Positions 50,496 to 61,093 of a stretch of DNA of 64,000 nt are shown in pieces. The DNA lies in assembly GCF_963924675.1 (NCBI RefSeq), contig NC_089224.1:41645158-41709157 (forward strand), read 5' to 3'. A model generated the notes under the pieces. The model did not search any database and was not told where the DNA came from. It saw nothing but the letters and a program-made list of their open reading frames with translations. The first letter of the stretch is position 1. The number at the start of each line of letters is the position of its first letter. Source of the stretch: Phocoena phocoena (Eukaryota > Chordata > Mammalia > Artiodactyla > Phocoenidae). The position numbers and the translations under genes were made by a program.

Positions 50496-51807
50496 GTTAT
50501 GTTATTTTTGTACTCTCTATTTCTCAGTCTCATAGTTACTGGGATAAAGTGGAGAATCACTGTGGTATGTTTATTCTTACCTGGAGTTTATGATCTCTTC
50601 TTTTAAAATAAGAGTCCAATTAATAAAATTTGAAAAACCAGAGTTTTAACTGGATCAGTTCAGAGAATAGAGGGCATGTTGCCACACATACTGAAACATG
50701 TTAGAATGCGTGAAAAGATACATATGTCTTGGGGGGGGATATCAAAATGATTGTCACATAAAGTTTTACTCTTGTAAGCAGGGAAACAACTTTTTCAAGT
50801 AGCTTTGTGAACCATCTCCTATAAAAAACAAGCTGGACAGAATATACTCACGTGTCTCACAAATGCATGATTGCTGAAACATAATGCTGTTTGGGTCCTC
50901 TCATAGCACTGCTGTTAGTTGGTGCTTCTACCAGTTTAGGTAGGATTTGGCCAGTTAGTCATTTGAAAAAAAATCAAAGAGTCCATGGGAGCTCATATTT
51001 AAAGGAGGGATGGTTTTAGAGAACATGCAGTCAACTAGCCAAATTTAATACAGAGGAGCACATTATATGCATGGGAAACAACTCCATACATTCTGCAGTC
51101 CTGCCAGATATATCTGAGGAGTTATGCAGAATACTATAAAGCTGGGGCAATCACCTACGTTCTGAGACTGACAGTTATCAGGGAGGGCTAACGAGTTGAC
51201 CCAAAAAATGTTTAAAAACCATAGTTAAATTAGTTTAAATGAGGTTGTAATTCTCATTTTCATCATGAATTTTATTTTCCCCTGTCAAAGGTGTAATAAT
51301 ACTGAATAGATTTTAAATGTTAAGGCTTCATAATAGTTTCGCTCTTCATATCTCATTAATTACTTTACATTATAGTAATGGCTGACTTGGTAATGGAAAT
51401 ACAAAGGTAGGCTACAATGATGGACTATAAACCTTGCTTTTTGCTGAGATAAATTTGAATAGAGCACAATATTTAAGATGCTTCAATAATTAAGATCCAA
51501 GAAAGATAAAATTTTTCAAAAAATTAAATTCAGTACTTTTTGCCTGGATGAGGTAATGAGAAGACTTTAAAGCATCACAGAATCTTTTTCTCTCCAATCA
51601 ACAGTTTTTCTGCCATTATCTTCCACTTGTGGTAAGAGGAATACAATACTTCCTATATTTTATCATGTTGGGTGTCATACTGTCTCTTTCTTAGAGACAT
51701 GTACATGAATAATATATCAGAAGAAAGAAGAAGTAGAAAATGGGACATGTTTTTACCACAGTGTTAATATTAAGTTTAAATATGGGAACTGCTGTAGAAC
51801 TCTAAAT
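50496..51807. other. Unassigned single-copy DNA
   Basis: 1.3 kb without a recognised repeat; a G8 run near 50731. Confidence 0.5.
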
Positions 51808-51978
51808 CCTAAACCTGATTGTGTATCAGAACAGTCTTAGTAATTTTCAAATGCAGGTTTGGGGGTCCCACCTTTTCCTACTGAATCAGCACACCAGGGT
51901 TGGGTTGCCCATGAACCTATATTTTTAATACTCTACATGGTGATACTTATGTACAGCTAGATTTGAGAATCACTGTGA
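51808..51978 (+). mobile_element. MER5-type hAT-Charlie MITE
   Basis: ctaaacctgattgtgtatca, ctactgaatcagcacaccag (51878-51897), a gtgatacttatgtacagcta block (51940-51959) and gatttgagaatcactgtgat. Confidence 0.68.
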
Positions 51979-52329
51979 TAAGATATTCATATCAAATATT
52001 AAGTGTGTGTACATATTTAACCCTGAAAATATAAAGTTTCTTTTAAGTTGCAAAGTATATAAAATAATGATTCTTATAATAACTCTCAACCCAGAATCAC
52101 CATGTTAAACGCTGCCAAGCGTTACACACCTAGCATAATGCTTCTCAATAGCAACTTGAGTTGGTTCAGTTCATGGGTGGTAGTCAGCAAGAGAGTTTCC
52201 AAACACAAACTTGAACTCTCCTACACTGTGCTGAAATGAACAACGATGACTTCTGGGGATTAAGAGCTTGTGTCATCAGCTCAGTAGTAGCCCAAGGAAC
52301 TCCTTTCAGAGTTTTTCACATATCTGCAT
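51979..52329. other. Unassigned DNA
   Basis: Nothing recognised. Confidence 0.45.
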
Positions 52330-52705
52330 TTATAGCAATCACCATTGATTTTTACACTCTTAAAGTTTTTCTAGGTACTCTTTTTTTTTTTTTTTTTTCC
52401 CCGGTATGTGGGCCTCTCACTGTTGCGGCCTCTCCCGTTGCGGAGCACAGGCTCCGGACGCACAGGCTCAGCGGCCATGGCTCACTGGCCCAGCCGCTCC
52501 GCGGCATGTGGGATCTTCCTGGGCCGGGGCACGAACCCGTGTCCCCTGCATCGACAGGCGGACTCTCAACCACTGCGCCACCAGGGAAGCCCTAGGTACT
52601 CTTAAATATTTGCATAAATTATTTAGTATAAGCCTCACAAAAGAACAATGAGGTATGTGTTATTAAAGCCACTTGACAGTCCAGGAAACTGAGGATTCCT
52701 CAGGG
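52330..52705 (-). mobile_element. MIR SINE split by a CHR SINE
   Basis: After the nested SINE the antisense MIR core resumes: aagcctcacaaaagaacaat (52631-52650), gaggtatgtgttattaaagc, and cagtccaggaaactgaggat (52677-52696). The left part at 52330-52382 is less clear. Confidence 0.55.
52383..52592 (-). mobile_element. Young short-form CHR SINE, nested in MIR
   Basis: Reverse-oriented, T18 run at 52381-52398. TSD TAGGTACTCTT at 52372-52382 and 52593-52603. The end of the body reads GGTATGTGGG on plus (usual GGTACGCGGG), with two CpG losses. Confidence 0.95.
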
Positions 52706-53917
52706 ATATCTGAGTCTACTAACTATATTTTTAAACCAGCAAGATAAAAACAAACAAAAACCACACACAAATATAGTCACTTCATAGGTAACAATGATAG
52801 CAAAATGTTGTCTTCATAAATATAGATAGAACCAAGAGGAAAATATGGCAGACCTACCTTCGTCACTGCCAGAGCACAAGGGATCCTACCCCTACACTCC
52901 CTCCTGTGGCTGTGATGTGCTTGGTTCCATGAAGGTAGCCTGCTTAGTTTGGGACTACATCAATCAGCTACTGGAGAGCCAGTGGGCATTAAAGACCTTC
53001 TATTAAGTTTTCTTATGAGTCACTAGTGAAGCATAGTAGTTTTCTGCCTCTGGCACTCTAAAGAAAAAACAAAATAACAGAAACAAAAGAAAACAGGCAA
53101 TTTGCCCCTGTCACATAGATTAATCAAGAAAGGCATAACCTTTGTATCTTTGGCTGGTCTCTGATAAAGAGAAAAGGGCATTATGATAGATACAGGCAGG
53201 AATCACTTCAACATCTTTAACAGTCCTGGGACATAAGGCAAGGGCTTAAAGCTTTCATTTAAAACATGTATTTTTTTTTTCTATTGAAGTTTCTGTAATT
53301 ATTACCTGTGCTCCTTCTATCATGCCCTATTGTGAACAACTTCAAAGACAAGAACCAAGTTCTTTAGATCAAAGAAAAAAAAATTGACTGGGGGAAAAAT
53401 GGATTGTCCTTCTACTAAACACACACACATATTCTGTTGTTATGGCAACATAAGATCTAAGAATGACACACCAAATAATATAGTACCAAGGCACATTACT
53501 ATCATCAAATGTCACAATAAGTGTGCTTCAACTTCTGAATATGACACACCAGGTTGTTTCCTATTCTTCTCAGTTCTTTCACTTGGGGCCAAAGCAACTT
53601 ACTCTAATGGGGACCAAATATCATCCATCACCTGTCTTTAGTGGATCTTTCTTGCATGAAGAGATTCCCAGTAGTTCCACTAAAGAGATAGGCAGTGGGA
53701 TAAAAACTGAGCTAGCGCCTAAGGAAACAGCTGCCTTGAAATTACATCATATCTATATGGCAGTATGTCCAACTGAGGGATTCATTGGCATGCACATTAT
53801 TTGTGTGTGTATGTATATATAATAACTTTGAATTGGCTGAATATGTATAGACAAGCCAAATCATATTGATTGAGATGAAACAGGAATAACATATCCTCCC
53901 ACACACTTAAAATATAA
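52706..53917. other. Unassigned single-copy DNA
   Basis: No element recognised. Two overlapping frames of 85 and 99 codons (53384-53641 and 53523-53822) have no domain. Confidence 0.5.

Positions 53918-53961
<44 letters not shown>
53918..53961. repeat. (TA)n(TG)n compound microsatellite
   Basis: TA units at 53918-53935 pass directly into TG units ending at 53961. The flanks are single-copy. Likely polymorphic. Confidence 0.95.
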
Positions 53962-53965
<4 letters not shown>

Positions 53966-55904
53966 AAGCAGTAGAGGAAGTTTTACCATTTTTGGATGGT
54001 GCTACTTTTTATATAGTAGGTGTATTCTTTATATTTTCTCTAATATTCTGTTATGCATATATATACATATATTAATGTTTCATTATTGGTATTGACTTGC
54101 ATCCATATTGAATGACTCTGCTAATGGAAAGACAGGAAAAAAAGAAAAAGAAAGGGTAGGTTATAAGTCAACAGCAATTTTCTGTAAAATATCAAGAGAT
54201 CACAACAGTGAAAAGGTCAGACATCTAGAAAATCTTAGAGATGATAGAAAAAGAACACACATTTTAAAGAGTGTGTGAAGTACTGAGCACTAAACTACAA
54301 GGCTGAAATTGGCTCCAGGGACCGTTCTTTCATGTGGGACCAGAAGCAGACTAAAGAGGAAGGGCTATCATGAAGTGGAACCTGTCCTTGGGTATATGTC
54401 ATCCTCATGCCCTACTGCCCTTCTGCCTCTGATATTTCACCTTGATTCTGTACCTGGGGATGGGGGTGCAGTGTTAGACCAAGAACTTGTCTCTAAGATG
54501 TGTTAATATAGATTTCTGAATCATGCCAGTCCATCTCCCAAGAGTTTTCTACATTTATTCTTAGGAATTCATTTAAAAAGAAAAAAAAAATCCATCAAAT
54601 AGTTATTCAGTTGGTGTCAGCTAATTCCACTGCTCTGGTCCCTGTTTGAAAAATGCACCATCACACAGTATATTTGTGGTAGGACTGAATTAAGGGTGAT
54701 GATACTGAACATACTAATTTAAAATATATGCCAGAGCTCTTAGCTTAGTCAAACACATTTAAATGTTTCTCTTCTCAATATTATTCTCACCAACTGGCCA
54801 TTTTAAGAAATAATTTAACACTGAGTGGTGAGTTGTACACTGATAAAGGAGGTCTATCATCCCTAAAGCATTTACTATCTGTCAATTTACTTAGACTATC
54901 TTAAAATGCCAAAGAAAATGAAATTCCAACCCAGTAATTTAGCCATTGTGCTAAATGTATTTTCTGATGAGATCGCTTCATATTACTAAAGACCAAATTT
55001 TAAAACTTGGTGAAAGTGGATTGGAAAATAGAAGGATTGAATAAGAAAGACAAAGGCAATTAGCACAGTAAACATGGACTTCTGTGCATGTTGAAACAGT
55101 ACTCAGAATTTTGTTTTTATTTAGAAGTCCAGAGCAGTACAGAACATGTGCGATCTGCCCATAACAAACAGGCAGGGGGTGCATAAAACCATCTTGAAAA
55201 CACTTACAAGCATCCTTCCAAACGGAGTTTACCTATCACGGATAAAAATGAAATGTTGATTCGGGAAAGCTCCCAGGCTCCAGGTAGAGAGAATGTTGAT
55301 TTTTGAATCACATATATGGAACTTGGGCTTAGCACCAGACACTGAGATCCCCACTAACTTTTGAAAGGTTTTCCTCTTCTATAGAAAGACAAAGGAGGAA
55401 AAGGCAACATTCTTCTCATTTTTCATTTGTAGGTAGGACTGGAGCAGGTGTGCTGTTGTTCCCTGTGGTTGTAACTGTTTAGCAATCATGAAGAAACTTA
55501 GATTTCAAAACACTCTCCCTTATTAATCATCATTTCCTCACACTGAGGTGGGCTCTCCAGTGAATTCCCCTAACAGAGCTAGAAAGGGAGGTGTGTGGAG
55601 AGACAGCACTACACACACGCGATTGATTTCTCCATTCCTTACATTCATTTATTGGTCTTCTCTACATAAATGACTAGGGTCAATGACTAAATATAGTGAG
55701 AATTAACACTAATGTGTAACTGATATGTAAAAGGAGTTATGAAAGGATGATGAACATTTTGAGAGGTTATATCCTTGAGTTGTTTGACCACATAAACATC
55801 TGTTACCTCCAGTAGGAAAAGAGTCATGAAAATGTTGATTTGCTTCCATAATAATTGCTTAGAAATATCAACCCCATTTATAGTCATATATTCCCCTACT
55901 GTGT
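53962..55904. other. Unassigned single-copy DNA
   Basis: Nearly 2 kb with no recognised repeat. One of the cleaner blocks for testing conservation with other mammals. Confidence 0.5.
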
Positions 55905-56470
55905 TTTGTATTCATCCACTTTCATTTTTCTTCTCCCTTTGTTTCTCTCCCATAATGACTTGTTCTCCTCTGGACCTTCTCACCCTCAGTCTTTCTCCCT
56001 CTCTCATTCTCTGTCTCCCATGTATATTTCCCTCTTATTCCTACACAGTTATTTTCTTCTTACTATTCATTCTACTTTCTAAGTCATTTAATTCCTTTCC
56101 CTCTTAATTATCGCTTCTCTAGTATCATATTTATACTTATCTTCTCATTCATCTTTTTTTCTCTGATCTTTTTCTCCCATCTATGACAAATTTATGTTCC
56201 TCATATAATGGATATTTTTCCCTCTCCTCATATTTTGAGATTTCCTTTCTCCTCCTCCCCATGATTAATCTATTCGTGTCCTATATTTTTCTCATATTTT
56301 CTCCCTGTTATTTTTGTTTACACTTCCTTTGTTCTCTCCTTCATTTTGCCCTAACCGTCTTTGTTCTCTCTTCTTATGAGGAAATGTCCTACTTATACAG
56401 TACATTATTTCTTGTCTTTTCCCATGTTTTTTAAGAAATTTTCCCATTCATTTGCTCTACCCTCTATATA
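55905..56470. repeat. Long pyrimidine-rich strand-asymmetric tract
   Basis: About 550 bp in which the plus strand is dominated by C and T, with scattered A and very few G, but no regular unit. Open frames in all three plus frames (for example 55826-56107 and 56183-56434) are F/S/L/Y-rich for this reason. It could be a decayed CT microsatellite or a base-skewed region. Confidence 0.75.
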
Positions 56471-57286
56471 GTCCCCTCCATAGATGTTGGAAGTGGTGCT
56501 ACTAATCTCTTCATCCTTACAAAGGACATTTTCCTTAGTGAAGTGTCCTGGGCGTGATTTTCTTCTATGTGTGTCATTAAAAGCATTATTACCCTACATT
56601 TGATATTCTGGCTTAGATTTGAATGACTTAATTCTATATTTTCTTACCTCTATTTAGAGGTTAATCAAATTCTATCACAGTTTCTTTTTCACCACCCTGC
56701 CTTTATGTAGTCATCAATTAAATAATGTGAGATTATTTGGAAATTGACTTGGTAATAAGATAAACACAGAAATACACACACACATTTGTGTACATATACA
56801 CTTGAATAATCTCTCTTTACCTTCATCTTCTGTTGATTGTTTTGTTTTTTTTTTACTGTATAATGAAGTGTCTCTGTTGAAGGTCACCTGTACTAATCAA
56901 TGACTGATACTTTTTTGAACTTATAAACTAATATAGGGATAATTAACATCTATCCTACCATTTATAAACATTCATCACATAATTTTTGCAGGCTAAACTC
57001 ACAGGCATCCTGGAGAAAAACATTGAGCAAAAAGAAAGATTCTTATGTCCTCTAAAAGAGGAAATAGGTAATAATGAAAGAACAAACCATATAAAGATAT
57101 AATTTTTAGCATCATAACTAATAAGAGGGTGGTATAGGGTACACGGAGCACTTAGAGCATGTAAAGATTGAGTTCATTTTAATGAACTATAGGGAGACTT
57201 TCCTGATCAAATGAAGATGAAGGGATTATAGAAAGCATAGATAATACTGAATTAGGAAATTTCTCACACATTCTTTAAAATCTGGA
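56471..57286. other. Unassigned DNA
   Basis: AT-rich, with a short ACACACACAC stretch near 56774. No element recognised. Confidence 0.5.
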
Positions 57287-57294
57287 CCGAGTAT

Positions 57295-57508
57295 TTTTTT
57301 TTTTTTTTTTTTTTTTGCGGTACGCGGGTGTCTCACTGCTGTGGCCTCTCCCGTTGCAGAGCACAGGCTCCGGACGCACAGCCTCAGCGGCCATGGCGCA
57401 CGGGCCCAGCCGCTCCACGGCATGTGGGATCTTCCCAGACTGGGACACGAACCCGCGTCCTCTGCATCGGCAGGCGGACTCTCAACCACTGCGCCACCAG
57501 GGGAGCCC
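57295..57508 (-). mobile_element. Young short-form CHR SINE
   Basis: Reverse-oriented, T23 run at 57294-57316. Short TSD CCGAGTAT at 57287-57294 and 57509-57516, the shortest in the window; beyond that the flanks diverge by one base inside a T run. The head has GGGCTCCCCTGG in place of GGGCTTCCCTGG. Confidence 0.93.
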
Positions 57509-57694
57509 CGAGTATATTTTTAATTTAGCTTATTTTAGTTTTTAAAAATTATTGCTCAAGAATTGGGTCCTTTTCTAACCTTATTATTTTTCATATATAT
57601 AAATAAACTCATATTAGTTCAAATAATTTTTACTTATCACAGAATTTCTCTTAATTGTGCTATATTTATTATATCACAATGGTGATATTATGCA

Positions 57695-57975
57695 ATCTAT
57701 TTTAGTTTTCTACTTCTGCATAACACATTGCCAGAAAATAGTGGCTTAAAATAGCAGACATTCGTTATCTCAGAGTTTCAGTAGGTCAGAAATTTTACTG
57801 ACCAGGCACACCAGGATAATCTCTCTTTATCATCTAAGGTCAATTGATTAGTAATCCAGTCATTAGAGTGATACCCCATCGTATTCATAGCTTCTGCCTA
57901 CGCTCAATGGGAGGAGACGATACACATTGTGTACACTAGGGGGCAGGAAACTTGGAGACCATTTTAGAATTCTGT
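57695..57975 (+). mobile_element. Ancient LTR-like repeat (MLT1J/K type?)
   Basis: ttttctacttctgcataaca, a gtggcttaaaatagcagaca block (57741-57760), cagagtttcagtaggtcaga and a closing ccattttagaattctgtcac (57959-57978). Same opening logic as the 20.6-kb element, with the middle deleted. Confidence 0.45.
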
Positions 57976-58453
57976 CACAGATTCTCAACTCATTCTGGGC
58001 TTAATTGGAAAGCCACAAGTTATAATGTGAGTTTTTGGCTGAAACTCAATATCCTTCGTTCTATTGGAGATATCCATATTTATATTCATCTCTTTTGTAA
58101 AGGATTTGTTAAACAAAAATATATTTGCATTTTATTAAATGCATTTTGGCATCTTTGGATGACATAGTTTTTCCTTATTCAACCTTTTAATTTTATGTGT
58201 TATATTAATAGATTTTTAAAAGTTTTTAATAAATAATTTTTACTCCATTTGATAAGAGTTTTGTTAGTTATTTTTAGGAATTTGAATCAACAGGTATACA
58301 TATTATTCTATACTTTTCTGGGGTTTTTTATATTTTGTGCTTTTTGGTTATTCTTGTTGATAAAATTGAGAAATCTTCCAGTTTTCCCTTTTTACAGATA
58401 GCTTATTCACTATTCCTATATATCTGTACATGGTCTCCTTTTCAAAATTTTTG
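57976..58453. other. Unassigned AT-rich DNA
   Basis: Nothing recognised. Confidence 0.5.
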
Positions 58454-58780
58454 TAAAATTTATTTTATTTTTATTTTTATTTTGGCTGTGATGGGTCTCC
58501 GTTGCTACGCACGGGCTTCCTCTAGCTGCAACGAGCCGGGGGCTACTCTTTGTTGCAGTGCATGGGCTTCTCATTGTGGTGGCTTCTCTTGTGGAGCACA
58601 GGCTCTAGGCACTCGGGCTTCAGTAGTTGTGGTGCACAGGCCCTGGAGCACAGGCTCAGTAGCTGTGGCACAGGGGCTTAGCTGCTCCTTGGCATGTGGG
58701 ATCTTCCTGAACCAGGGATCGAACCTGTGTCCCGTGCACTGGCAGGCAGATTCTTAACTACTGTGCCACCAGGGAGCCCC
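58454..58780 (-). mobile_element. CHR-1-type SINE, older copy
   Basis: Long form in reverse. A decayed (TTTTA)n tail is at the left, and the complement of tgtgccaccagggagcccc at the right. The complement of the B box, near 58717-58727, reads GGTTCGATCCC, a full consensus match. No TSD can be recognised, unlike the other 13 copies. Confidence 0.92.
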
Positions 58781-58884
58781 TTCTTTTTGAACTTTAAATA
58801 TCTTTTTAAATCTTTTTTTATACCCTCTATTATTTTAATCTTGGTTATGTGCATTTTCCTTCTTTTAATTAAAATTCTTAACAT

Positions 58885-59400
58885 ATGCATCAGTTATCTA
58901 TTCTTACCATATAATGCTCTACAACAAACAACAAAAGTCTCAGGGGCATTTGTTTAGTCCATGAGTCTGTAACCTTCAGCTGATCTGGGTTTGGCCCAGG
59001 TGATCCCATGTGGACTGGCTCATGTGTCTGTGTTTGGCTGTGGTCATCTACTCAGGTTTTCTGACTTTGGCTGGGTTTGTACACATATCTGGAGATTAGT
59101 TAGCTGTTGATTGATCTAGGATGGCTTCTTCTGGGGAAACGGGCAATTAAGCTCTGTTCCACATGTCATTTATTCTCTTATGGGCTTCACGAGGTGTGTT
59201 TTCATGGCCCTGGCACAGGGCAAGAGCAAGAAACTGCAATCCTGCAAGCATATTAAGGCTCTGCATACATTACACTCTAACTCCCAGTAGTCAGAAGGAA
59301 CACCAGGGATAGAGTGGGAAGCCCTGATAGTTTACATGGTAAAGGTCTCGATGTGAGCAGGGTTGAAGAGTTGACACGATTAATGCAATTAATCTTTCAC
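58885..59400 (+). mobile_element. Ancient LTR-like repeat (MLT1J/K type?)
   Basis: catcagttatctattcttac and tgctctacaacaaacaacaa open it (58889-58934). The middle has ttcagctgatctgggtttgg (58976-58995) and agggcaagagcaagaaactg (59218-59237). Related in plan to the elements at 20.6 and 57.7 kb. Confidence 0.42.
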
Positions 59401-59559
59401 AGTATACAAATTTAATGATAATAATAGGTGCTCAACTTTAAACATGCCTAGTAACAGCCACGGCTGAGTACTTATATTAATTTATTCAGTTAAGATTTAC
59501 AAGCCTATCTAATTCCTATTAGAAGTTGAAGTGAACTCAGGTAAAAGGAGTTCTTCTTG

Positions 59560-59750
59560 GGGCTTCCCTGGTGGCGCAGTGGTTGAGGGTCCGCCTGCCG
59601 ATGCGGGGGACGCGGGTTCGTGCCCCGGTCTGGGGGGATCCCGCGTGCCGCGGAGCGGCTGGGCCCGTGAGCCATGGCCGCTGGGCCTGCGCGTCCGGAG
59701 CCTGTCCTCCGCAACGGGAGAGGCCACGGCAGTGAGAGGCCCGCGTAACG

Positions 59751-59783
<33 letters not shown>
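59560..59783 (+). mobile_element. Young, CpG-rich CHR SINE
   Basis: Starts GGGCTTCCCTGGTGGCGCAG. Perfect 17-bp TSD AAAAGGAGTTCTTCTTG at 59543-59559 and 59784-59800. A34 run at 59754-59787, the longest A tail here. TCCTCCGC / GTAACGCATAAA subtype. It keeps CpGs that other copies have lost (GGACGCGGG, CCCGCGTGCCGCGG), the best candidate for the most recent insertion in the window. Confidence 0.97.
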
Positions 59784-59789
<6 letters not shown>

Positions 59790-60181
59790 AGTTCTTCTTG
59801 AGGTTTTTCTTTGCTACTCAAAATCCTCATTGGTTTCTATCTCACTCAGAGAAAAAGCCAAAGTTCTTTTAATGGCCTCTAAGTTCCTTACATTATCTAT
59901 TCTTCTGTCATCCATCTTACTTGCCTTCTACCTCTCATCCCTACCCATGCTCTACTTTTGTCAAACTAGTTTTCTTTTAATTCCTTAAAAATAAAAACCA
60001 TGTAGTACCTCATGGCTTGTGTAATTCCGGTTGGTTCTGTTGGGAACACCCTTCCCCCATCTTCAACAAGTTAAGGTTTTACTCAAAATGCCTTTTCAGG
60101 AACACTTTCACCACTACTTTTCCTGTTTTATTTTTCTCCATAACTTCTACGACAATCCAATATGCTGTGTATGTTACTGAT

Positions 60182-60206
60182 TGTGTGTGTGTGTGTGTGT
60201 GTGTGT
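60182..60206. repeat. (TG)12 microsatellite
   Basis: Uninterrupted TG repeat inside the L2 3' region. Confidence 0.95.
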
Positions 60207-60340
60207 TTCTACCACCACTACTATACAAGTTTTATTAGGGAAGGGATTTTTTCGTATTTTGTTCACGCTGTATACCAAAATACGTAGGTACTGGAACATA
60301 GGTGCTCAATATATATCTTTTTGAATGGATGCATGTGTTC

Positions 60341-60714
60341 ATAATAACATAAATCAGTCTGAGTTCTTTCAGTTTTGTTCATGGTTTTATAAAACCTTCA
60401 TACTTCCTTTATGCAAGATAAGTGATGCTACCTCAAATCCTGGCTATAATTATCAAACAAAGCATAGTTTTGAGCAGTTTCAGAAGCAATATAAAGTGTT
60501 TTGGAAACGAAAGGCTCGTGTAAACATCATCATATTTCCCTGGGCATGGGGTCCTTTCCCAAATATAGTCTGTGTTGTGTTTTAATAAACTGCCTAAATA
60601 ACTCTGCAGATGCCGGATTCCTACTTCACACATTTTCTGAATTAAAATTACTAAATTGGTATTATGACTCTCAATTATATTAAATCAAAAAGACATTAAG
60701 GCCTTCGAGCAACA
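60341..60714. other. Unassigned DNA
   Basis: Nothing recognised; two overlapping short frames (60325-60585, 60501-60683) have no domain. Confidence 0.5.
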
Positions 60715-60800
60715 GCAATTGAATTATGTACCAGGCACTCTGCTAGGCAGTGGAAGTGAAAAATGAAGAAAACATGTTTTCCACCCTCAGGTCTACATCA
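60715..60800 (-). mobile_element. L2 LINE tail fragment
   Basis: ttatgtaccaggcactctgc (60725-60744) then taggcagtggaagtg, the antisense L2 terminus. Confidence 0.5.
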
Positions 60801-60994
60801 TATTACAGAATTTGTTTTAAGTAGCTTTATCTTGTATAAAAAAAGCAAACTTATAGGAGCTTATTAAGATTATTATTAAGATATTATTTTACTTACTTAA
60901 TCACATCTCTCATCTTCCATTTTAATTATCGCTTGTTTGTTATTCTCGTCCATTATGTCCATTTTATTATCTTAAGGAATTTTGCTCTTTTTTT

Positions 60995-61046
60995 CCCAAT
61001 TTATATCCACTAGGAAATTGGGATATAAATTTCCCAATTTATATCC
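60995..61046. repeat. Alternating direct/inverted repeat cluster
   Basis: The 14-mer CCCAATTTATATCC occurs at 60995-61008 and again at 61033-61046. Between them an inverted, near-complete copy lies at 61015-61030. GGATATAAAT (61021-61030) and ATTTATATCC (61037-61046) form a perfect 10-bp stem with a 6-base loop. Confidence 0.9.
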
Positions 61047-61066
61047 AATTTATATAGCTATATATT

Positions 61067-61093
61067 TATAGCTAATGATAATGAACACTGATA
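61067..61093 (+). repeat. 27-bp motif, copy 1 of 2
   Basis: The sequence from TATAGCTAATGATAATG to ACTGATA is identical over 27 bases to 63018-63044. Both copies follow a short TA-rich run; beyond the motif the flanks differ. Confidence 0.9.

Larger units (their letters stand above)
59480..60340 (+). mobile_element. L2 LINE 3' end split by a SINE
   Basis: ORF2-like sequence resumes after the SINE with tttctatctcactcagagaa (59834-59853), aaagccaaagttcttttaat (59854-59873) and tggcctctaagttccttaca. The terminus near 60300-60335 is taggtgctcaatatatatct (60299-60318) followed by ttgaatggatg. A TG microsatellite lies inside. Confidence 0.6.

Noticed and set aside
55826..56434. Hydrophobic open frames that look like membrane proteins
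   Set aside because: F/L/S/Y content is a by-product of the pyrimidine tract; all three plus frames look alike.
58335..58757. 140-codon plus-strand frame
   Set aside because: More than half lies in the reverse CHR-1 SINE; the rest is AT-rich chance sequence.
61021..61046. Hairpin read as a terminator or small RNA
   Set aside because: AT-rich stem in mammalian intergenic DNA without promoter evidence; better explained as a repeat rearrangement.
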